This document shows, piece by piece, positions 57,179 to 64,000 of a stretch of DNA of 64,000 nt (its first letter is position 1; each line of letters begins with the position of its first letter). Position numbers and translations under genes: made by a program. A model generated the notes under the pieces. That model was not told the DNA's origin. It saw nothing but the letters and a program-made list of their open reading frames with translations, and did not search any database. Source of the DNA: Calliphora vicina (Eukaryota > Arthropoda > Insecta > Diptera > Calliphoridae). The stretch is taken from positions 101,010,226-101,074,225 of the forward strand of contig NC_088780.1 in assembly GCF_958450345.1 (NCBI RefSeq), written 5' to 3'.

Positions 57179-57207
57179 TATAAATAGTAGCAGAGGTTGC
57201 AGTCATT
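57179..57207 (+). promoter_or_regulatory. LTR core promoter: TATA box and initiator
   Basis: TATAAATA at 57179-57186 is followed by TCATTAGT (57203-57210), an initiator-like sequence whose A at 57205 is 26 nt after the TATA start, the usual spacing. The same pair is recognisable in the reverse LTR relic. Downstream sequence is interrupted by the family B insertion at 57345, which would lie in R/U5. Confidence 0.55.
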
Positions 57208-57344
57208 AGTGAGTTTATCAGAGACGCTATTCGAATAAACATCAACTGAGTGCCTTAAAGTGTGCTGTATTTTTCAAGTGAATTCGTGTGCAATATAAAG
57301 TGTGTCTGTATTTATGCGAATTTATAAACGTGTATAAAAACAAG

Positions 57345-58112
57345 TAAGGAAAAATATAAATTATTGAAATTTTAAATGAAAAATGTTTTTGGTCTTTTAC
57401 TTAGTGTGGGGACCAACACTAAGTAAAAGACCAAAAACATTTTTCATTTAAAATTTCAATAATTTATATTTTTGAGTGATTTTCGGAAGTGGGCCTTATA
57501 TGGGGGCTATGACCAATTATGGACCGATCACCATGAAATTAGGTCGTGTGATTTATGTCCACATTAAAGTTTACTATGTTGAATTTTGTGTGTATACCAA
57601 CATTTTTAAGCGATTTATGCACGTTAAAGCGATTTTCGGAAGGGGGTCTATATGGGAGCTATGACTAATTATGGACCGATCGTAACAAAATTTGGTGACA
57701 TGAATTTTTTATATATAAAACTTATTTGGAGCGGAATTTGTGGAGATACATATATAAATTAAACATTTATGACCGATAAAGTCCAATTTCGGGAGGACAT
57801 TTGTATGGGGGCTAGGTGAAATAATGGACCGATTTCAACCAGTTTCAATAGGGTTGGTCCTTGAGCCGAAAAAATAATATGTACCAAATTTCATCGAAAT
57901 ATCTTCAAAATTGCGACCTGTACGCACAAGGTTTACATGGACAGCCAGCGAGCCAACCAGACAGATGGACGGACATCGTTTAATCGACTCAGAAAGTGAT
58001 TCTAAGTCGAGCGGTATACTTTAAGGTGGGTGTCAGACTAATATTTTTGGGCGTTACAAACATCTGCACAAATGCATTATACCCTCCCCACTATGGTGGT
58101 GTAGGGTATAAA
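57345..58112 (+). mobile_element. DINE-like family B repeat nested in the LTR
   Basis: AAAACAAGTAAGG (start) through repeated 'gaccgatc' blocks, 'gcgacctgtacgcacaaggtttacatggacagcc' , 'cagacagatggacggacatcg', 'ttctaagtcgagcggtatactttaaggtgggtgtcag' to the hairpin CCCTCCCCACTATGGTGGTG and GGGTATA (58081-58112). LTR sequence resumes with 'aagacattgagtg', so insertion followed LTR formation. Its 5' end is altered: a perfect 58-bp inverted repeat replaces the normal palindrome. Confidence 0.85.
57350..57473. repeat. Perfect 58-bp hairpin (8-nt loop)
   Basis: 57350-57407 and 57416-57473 are exact inverted copies separated by GGGGACCA. In the other family B copy (31440-31555) the arm sequence 'caaattattgaaattttaaaagaaaaatg' is present only once, followed by the 'ggtcgggcttgaccgacc' palindrome; here the palindrome is gone and the arm is copied in inverse. 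It looks like a recent replication template-switch or an end rearrangement. Confidence 0.95.
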
Positions 58113-58260
58113 GACATTGAGTGACTATTTAATTCTTTTATTTCCAATCAAAAGTATCCGGTTTATTTAAAGGAAATAAACCAGCGTTTTAAAAAGGTGA
58201 AAACGTAACAATATTTTGGCAATTTCAGCATACTTTTAATTTTTGTATTTCACCACTATG

Positions 58261-59165
58261 CACAGTGGGGCAGAATCAAATATTTATGGAAAAAAATCTG
58301 TCATTTTAAACGGCTGGTCCGATCGGGATAAAATTTCTCCACGGGCGGCACTATGGTGGCTCAAAGTAGGGTATCTTCGACATGTAAAATTTTGAAACAC
58401 GTGCAATTTTTTTCATTACAATTTCCGAGTTATAGGCATTTGAAAATTGAAATTTAAAATTTTTGCTATACCTTCGTCCGCTTTTTTATAATTATTTTTG
58501 TTAGTTAGACAACTAAATTACCAATAACATACAAACGATTTCAGAGCAATGTCAATTATGGATTCAAAAATAAACGATTTTCAATTTAAAAATTCAAAAA
58601 ACAGTAGATTTTTGCTGTGATTTTTTGGCAAAAATATGACTTAACTCTTTTATTTATTAAAAAAAAACTTTCTTTAAGAATATTTTTTATCAAAATTTCA
58701 AAATTGTTCCACATGTTCTGAAATCCCAAAGCTGGGACCAGAAAACGGAAAGCAGCTTTGGAAACCTTGATATGTTTCCTATTTATCCCCAAGGTATTTT
58801 CTCAGCCCCGAAGGAAATGTGGACCCTATTAGTAAAATTGGAAAAAAATAACATTTTTGGGATTTTTCGCTCCAAATTTTAGGAATTGTGGGAATCCCTT
58901 TGATCTTTTGACAAGTTGTTTTTTACATTATATTATTTAGAATGAAAAATTTAAAAATCGTCGTAAATTTTACGACGATCAATTGAAATCTAATTGAGAT
59001 GGGGAAAAAAAATGGCACGTGCTTAAACATTTTACATGTCGAAGGTACCCTATTTTGAGCCCCTATTGCGCCGTCCCAGGGGCATTTGTAGGACCCATAA
59101 ACTCGAATACTCCTTGGCTACGCCCTCGTCTAATTTTATCCCGATCGGACCAGCTGTTTAGAAAT
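58261..59165 (+). mobile_element. Family F element, longest copy
   Basis: CACAGTGGGGCAGAATCAAA starts it. Left arm 58308-58395 (GGCTGGTCCGATCGGGATAA, 'ctatggtggctcaaagtagggta', 'ttcgacatgtaaaat') is mirrored by the right arm 59025-59155 (acatgtcgaaggtaccctattttgagccc, GGATAAAATT complement and GATCGGACCAGC). So it is a long inverted-repeat DNA element of about 900 bp without transposase. Its interior matches the fragment at 25440-25858. Confidence 0.75.
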
Positions 59166-59169
59166 TTGT

Positions 59170-60745
59170 ATAACAATTTTATTGTATTTTAAAAGTTTCT
59201 TCCAGTGTAGAAGTAAAAGGAAGATATTTCTTTAAAACTGGCAAAAACAATATTCAAATTAAATGGGCACTTTTACTGCAAACAAAACAAAATATTAAGA
59301 AACCAAATCCTCAACAAATTTCAAAAGTTAAATTGTTGAAAAAATTCCATGCAACTAACTCTCAAAACAAACAAAAAACAAAATATAAAGGAAAATTTCA
59401 TAAATTGTTTAATGCAATTATTACTGTAAGAGGGCAGAGACAGTAACTACATGAGGCTGAGCAAAAAGACCCACAAAAAAGTGGCCAGCCAAACCAAAAT
59501 ACACTTTAATCGAATCATTAAAAATCCCGGCATGACGTTTTGTGTAAAACAGAGGATTATACACTCATATACAAAATGTCTGACTGTCTGTCTGTCTAAC
59601 TGACGACACAAATACTCGTAACACGCCACTTCATTGCAACTATATTTTGTATTTTAAGTTTCATTATTTTCAATAAGTCTGTCTGTCCTTCCGTCTGTCC
59701 TGTCTATCCATCCAACTGTCTCTGTCTATCTTAAATTTTGTGAAAAATACTTAGACAACAAGCTGTATTGATTGACAAAGTTGTAGTCAAATTTAAGCTT
59801 TTTTGTTTGTAAGTTTCTAATAAAAAAAATAAATCCAAACAAAAACAAAACGAATCATACACACTCTTTTCAATTGATGGCTGTTTGTTTGTTTCATTTG
59901 AAATCTCAAGTGTTTTTAACTTTTAAGGCAACCAACTCCATTTAAATCAAGCAGCATCTATTGAACCACCACATTTTTGCCATGAAGTACATGGGTACAA
60001 TACCCCCTCTGCTGAGACTCTTTAACTTGAGGATGGGGTTTTTATGGTAAGAGCATGTGTTTATTTTCAAAAACTATCAATCAATATTATTTATTTATTT
60101 ATTTTGTTGTTTTTTTTTTGTTTTGATTTTTATTTAATGTTGATTTAGTTTTTTTTTGAGTTTATTTCATTACAATACAAAATTCATGTCTACGTTTTGT
60201 TTTCGTACGTGTAAGTTTAAATGTTAGCAAATTTTTTTATTTAGTTTTAATATTTGTTTTGGCTTTTTGTTTAAACAAAAATGTCAATTTGGTTTATGGC
60301 CGGGTTTTGTTTTTATGAATGAAACCACTTGTTGTGAATTTATTGAATGAATGTTGGAAAACTGTAATACGAATGGAAAAATACTACATTGAAAATGAAA
60401 GGTAGTTGGAGGTTTTTTCTTCAATTGTTTTAACCCATAAACTTGCAACAGGTGTTTTAGATGGTTTTTGATGGGAAATTAGTATTTTGGATTTTATATA
60501 GTTCATCCGGTAACAGATTAGGACATACTGTACAGGCACTGGCAAATATGATGCGTAGCAGCAATACGGGAAGGTGTTGAACCGCTGAAGAAACTGATGT
60601 TGTTTTTGCTTGACATTCGGGGCTTTGACTCGGTTGTCGTAGGTTATATAGTTTGAGTCTTCCCCGAGGCATATAATGAAAAACCTTCAGGCTTATGATG
60701 AAATAATACAGAGGCATATGTAGCATCCTTTGGATTAAATATCAG
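59170..60745. other. Host-like spacer with TCTG-rich patches
   Basis: 59575-59600 and 59680-59735 carry GTCTGTCTGTC/GTCCTTCCGTCTG patches; 60080-60300 is T-rich. The minus-strand frame at 60457-60726 has no recognised domain. No transposon termini. Confidence 0.35.
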
Positions 60746-60747
60746 TA

Positions 60748-61090
60748 ACGATATAATACGTTTGTGCAGATGTTTCTAGCACCCAAAAATATTAGTCTAA
60801 CACCCACCTTAAATTATACCGATCGACTTAGAATCACTTTCTGAATCGATTATCGGTCCGTCCGTTCGTCTGGCTGGCTGGCTGGTTGGCTTTCCATGTA
60901 AACCTTGTGATCAAATTTGGTACATATAATTTTTTCAGCCCAAGGACGAAGCCTATTGAAACTGGCTGAAATCGGTCCATTATTTCACCTACCCTCATAC
61001 AAATGTCCTCCCAGAATTGTACTTTATCGGTCATAAATGTTTAATTTATATATGTATCTCCACAAATTTCGTTCCAAATAAGTTTTATAT
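60748..61090 (-). repeat. Family B fragment cut by the 11-bp satellite
   Basis: Reverse family B from 'acgtttgtgcagatg' and 'cccaaaaatattagtctaacacccacctta' through a 'ccgtccgttcgtctgg' core to 'ccacaaatttcgttccaaataagttttatat'. The family continues in other copies with 'atacaaaattcatgtcacc', but here the satellite begins at that point and the rest never resumes. Confidence 0.8.
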
Positions 61091-62364
61091 TCAGTTCTAG
61101 TTCAGTTCTAATTCAGTTCTAGTTCAGTTCTAGTTCAGTTCTAGTTCAGTTCTAGTTCAGTTCTAGTTCAGTTCTAGTTCAGTTCTAGTTCAGTTCTAGT
61201 TCAGTTCTAGTTCAGTTCTAGTTCTAGTTCAGTTCTAGTTCAGTTCTAGTTCAGTTCTAGTTCAGTTCTAGTTCAGTTCTAGTTCAGTTCTAGTTCAGTT
61301 CTAGTTCAGTTCTAGTTCAGTTCTAGTTCAGTTCTAGTTCAGTTCTAGTTCAGTTCTAGTTCAGTTCTAGTTCAGTTCTAGTTCAGTTCTAGTTCAGTTC
61401 TAGTTCAGTTCTAGTTCAGTTCTAGTTCAGTTCTAGTTCAGTTCTAGTTCAGTTCTAGTTCAGTTCTAGTTCAGTTCTAGTTCAGTTCTAGTTCAGTTCT
61501 AGTTCAGTTCTAGTTCAGTTCTAGTTCAGTTCTAGTTCAGTTCTAGTTCAGTTCTAGTTCAGTTCTAGTTCAGTTCTAGTTCAGTTCTAGTTCAGTTCTA
61601 GTTCAGTTCTAGTTCAGTTCTAGTTCAGTTCTAGTTCAGTTCTAGTTCAGTTCTAGTTCAGTTCTAGTTCAGTTCTAGTTCAGTTCTAGTTCAGTTCTAG
61701 TTCAGTTCTAGTTCAGTTCTAGTTCAGTTCTAGTTCAGTTCTAGTTCAGTTCTAGTTCAGTTCTAGTTCAGTTCTAGTTCAGTTCTAGTTCAGTTCTAGT
61801 TCAGTTCTAGTTCAGTTCTAGTTCAGTTCTAGTTCAGTTCTAGTTCAGTTCTAGTTCAGTTCTAGTTCTAGTTCAGTTCTAGTTCAGTTCTAGTTCAGTT
61901 CTAGTTCAGTTCTAGTTCAGTTCTAGTTCAGTTCTAGTTCAGTTCTAGTTCAGTTCTAGTTCAGTTCTAGTTCAGTTCTAGTTCAGTTCTAGTTCAGTTC
62001 TAGTTCAGTTCTAGTTCAGTTCTAGTTCAGTTCTAGTTCAGTTCTAGTTCAGTTCTAGTTCAGTTCTAGTTCAGTTCTAGTTCAGTTCTAGTTCAGTTCT
62101 AGTTCAGTTCTAGTTCAGTTCTAGTTCAGTTCTAGTTCAGTTCTAGTTCAGTTCTAGTTCAGTTCTAGTTCAGTTCTAGTTCAGTTCTAGTTCAGTTCTA
62201 GTTCAGTTCTAGTTCAGTTCTAGTTCAGTTCTAGTTCAGTTCTAGTTCAGTTCTAGTTCAGTTCTAGTTCAGTTCTAGTTCAGTTCTAGTTCAGTTCTAG
62301 TTCAGTTCTAGTTCAGTTCTAGTTCAGTTCTAGTTCAGTTCTAGTTCAGTTCTAGTTCAGTTCT
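61091..62364. repeat. 11-bp satellite (AGTTCTAGTTC)n, about 115 units
   Basis: A near-perfect array of AGTTCTAGTTC, itself a 5+6 composite (AGTTC + TAGTTC). Two register slips with an extra TAGTTC occur near 61216 and 61866, and one variant (TAATTC) near the start (61110). Neither CRISPR-like nor coding. High uniformity means recent expansion or homogenisation. Confidence 0.97.
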
Positions 62365-62590
62365 TGATATCTTGATTCATTAACCTATTCATCTCAATTG
62401 TGTTGAATTGTATATAATTTATATTCCTTCGCAATTCTTGATTTAAATTATTTCTCTTTTAGCTGTGCGTGATCTTACATATTGTATTGTAATTTCACCA
62501 TTTATTGTACCAATTATAAGGAGAGTTTAGAATTTATTTGTTGGTAGATTTGTTTGTTTTGATTAATTATCGATTATATTGTTATCACTG

Positions 62591-62598
62591 TATAAAAG
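62591..62598 (+). promoter_or_regulatory. Possible TATA box downstream of the satellite
   Basis: TATAAAAG at 62591-62598 precedes 'ttagtgatcgatcgttgtaaaac' about 27-35 nt downstream, where transcription could start. It resembles retrotransposon LTR promoters, but no LTR ends were found. Weak, sequence-only evidence. Confidence 0.25.
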
Positions 62599-62735
62599 TA
62601 GTTCAAACAAGTTAGTGATCGATCGTTGTAAAACAAAGGAAGTTCGGGAAGCGAACGTGATATTCACTCAGAGTTAGTTTAACCCTTCGTAGAGTAGTAT
62701 GAACATCAAATAACAATGTGTTCAGCCTTATTCAA

Positions 62736-62847
62736 TTTTATACTATACAGAGAAAGTAGATTCGTTGTGTCACACCAATTTCTTTGGAAATGAATGGCCA
62801 ACAAATTCGATTGTCACAATGAATCAATTTTTCTGTGTAGTATAAAA
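62736..62847. mobile_element. MITE-M short hairpin copy
   Basis: TTTTATACTATACAGAGAAA at 62736 and its near-complement ending at 62847 match for about 33 bp (also 'gattcgttgtg'/'gattcattgtg'). The inverted copies include flanking TTTTATACTA, so either the terminal repeat is long or the TATA-rich flank is itself palindromic. Same ACAGAGAAA..GATTCGTTGTG motif as the copy at 23286. Confidence 0.7.
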
Positions 62848-62849
62848 CT

Positions 62850-63465
62850 TGCACAGAAAATAAAATTGTTCATATAACCCCACAAAGGGTTAATGTAATT
62901 GTCAATCCTATCATTAATCACTTTCCCTTATACACTCAACTCAATCAAGTCACAACTCACATCCCGTAAAACAAAACAAACACAAAAAATACTTTCAATC
63001 CCCAAAGAATTTATAATAAATTTTTTTGTTGCTTCTAAAATGTTTCTTAAATTACACGGTAGTACTTTTTAACCATCTTTTTTTTGTGTGATACTTACAG
63101 GTAGTTGATGTTTTTGTTGTTGCTTCTATTTTGTACATCATGACAATTACATGGTCAACACACGTGTATAACCACCTTTAACTCTCGCACGCTCGCTTCC
63201 CATTCCTACAGGCACACACACCTTATAACAATTTTTGTTTTTCTCAGACCAAACAAAAACTGAATTCCACACGAAAAATACGGAAAAATAGATATTTTTA
63301 GTATTTTGTTTTGTATATTTAACTATTTGTATCTAACTATGGTGTATCTATTGTGCGAGAGTAACTGTGTCTTTCGGTATAAGTTTTTTAGGTGTCTGCT
63401 ACATTTGTAATTGTAATTGTTGTTTTGTTTGTAATTTTACATAAATATCCAGCAGTTCTGCAAGT
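62850..63465. other. Host-like spacer, possible minus-strand splice donor
   Basis: On the minus strand ACCT|GTAAGTATC at 63101/63100 would be a good 5' splice site for an exon lying at higher coordinates (63101-63230, with no long frame). No other support. The rest contains CACACACC and T-rich runs. Confidence 0.25.
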
Positions 63466-63474
63466 AGTCAATGT

Positions 63475-64000
63475 ATCCCTTATGGACAGTAATTTTCAAT
63501 AATGTCTGATCACTGGAGTGACTCAAATTTATATATTTTGGGTCATTTGACATGTATATGAAGTCAATTAGTCACTTTATATATCCCTGATAATCAAGCA
63601 TTAAATCAATTGACACTTTAATGTCTCTAAGTAATCTAAAGTGTAGTCAATTTAAAATTTTATTTTGTACTACACTTTAAAAAGTAGTTATTTTACACCT
63701 CAGATGTAATCTATTGCAGAGTCAGTTGTCACTAAGTGTGTCTTTGTAATCTGAAGTGTAGTATACGAGTAGTTTTTCAAGTCATCAATGTATAACTTAT
63801 AGACCATAATTGTCACTAATGTCTGAACACTTGTATGAATCCAATTTATATATTTTAGGTCATTTGACACGCATGTGCTAAGAGAAGTCAATTCATTACT
63901 TTATATATACCAGGCGTAAAGTCAATTGTGACTTAAGTGTATCTAAGTAATCTAGAGTGTAGTCAATTTATGTTACACTTACAAAATGCTTAGGTTAGGT
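63475..64000 (+). repeat. Family D, two tandem copies running off the window
   Basis: Unit 1 (63475-63770) and unit 2 (63775-64000) share 'atgtct.a.cact.g..tga.tc.aatttatatatttt.ggtcatttgaca', 'gaagtcaatt.a.tactttatata', 'cttaa.gt.tctaagtaatct.aagtgtagtcaattta'. Period is about 305 bp. The second unit may continue beyond the end of the window. Confidence 0.8.

Larger units (their letters stand above)
56853..58211 (+). mobile_element. Solo LTR of an LTR retrotransposon (with nested family B)
   Basis: TGTTACGAAATTGCAC at 56853 and ...AAAACGTAACA ending at 58211 give TG...CA ends and the short inverted tips TGTTACG/CGTAACA; ATAT flanks both sides (56849-56852, 58212-58215). A 4-bp duplication fits gypsy-group integration. 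Without the nested repeat the LTR is about 590 bp. There is no adjacent coding region or second LTR, so it is a recombination product. The related reverse LTR is at 622-1040. Confidence 0.85.

Noticed and set aside
61091..62364. CRISPR array or coding tandem repeat
   Set aside because: Units are 11 bp without spacers, and eukaryotic context; it is a simple satellite.

Overview
This window is AT-rich eukaryotic DNA from a higher (muscomorph) fly. A calyptrate such as a blow fly or house-fly relative is my best guess. The evidence is the many DINE-1/mini-me style repeats carrying GACA/GTCT microsatellite cores, mariner, DD41D, piggyBac and hAT elements, Jockey-type 3' ends, and long host-like spacers with CAA/CTG/TTG runs typical of fly introns. 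I find no intact host protein-coding gene. Nearly all long open frames are microsatellite translations, transposase relics or chance frames. The window is most simply an intron or intergenic interval of a large gene; the only host exon candidates are a 42-nt micro-exon (21303-21344, +) and a possible untranslated first exon ending in a strong splice donor (10421).

Layout. 0-13 kb: an LTR relic, DD41D-type transposase relics, a hAT-like MITE carrying a retroposed element with a 14-bp target duplication, an element built on a recurring AAAAGTACC motif that is split by a Helitron-like repeat with a giant (CAGA)n core, and further copies of that repeat. 13-21 kb: a 358-bp tandem duplication, a diverged tandem array with DR1-type AGGTCA pairs, a piggyBac element nested inside another TTAA element, and a fold-back element. 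21-29 kb: the micro-exon, dispersed families and several MITEs. 29-35 kb: a hAT MITE with exact 8-bp target duplication, a second Helitron-like family flanked by a 19-bp direct repeat, and another DD41D relic. 35-44 kb: host-like sequence, a second hAT MITE with exact duplication, a split Helitron-like repeat, a mariner relic and a second AAAAGTACC element. 44-52 kb: LINE RNase H relic, a mariner relic hit by a 5'-truncated Jockey copy, a Jockey 3' end, a young internally deleted DD41D element and a third hAT MITE with exact duplication. 52-60 kb: a Helitron Rep/helicase relic, a Tc1-like MITE and a solo LTR with its own promoter that hosts a nested repeat with a perfect 58-bp hairpin. 60-64 kb: an 11-bp satellite of 1.27 kb, a hairpin MITE and a tandem pair of a dispersed repeat at the window end.

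The genes do not form a pathway; the sequence is best read as layered insertions. Many boundaries are fixed by target duplications or nested sites, so relative ages can be ordered. The Helitron helicase relic at 53.4-54.4 kb belongs to the kind of autonomous element that could have mobilised the abundant Helitron-like repeats (family A and B below). I use local names: family A and B for the two DINE-like repeats, D, F and H for three unclassified dispersed repeats, MITE-E for the Tc1-like MITE, and MITE-M for the short hairpin MITE.
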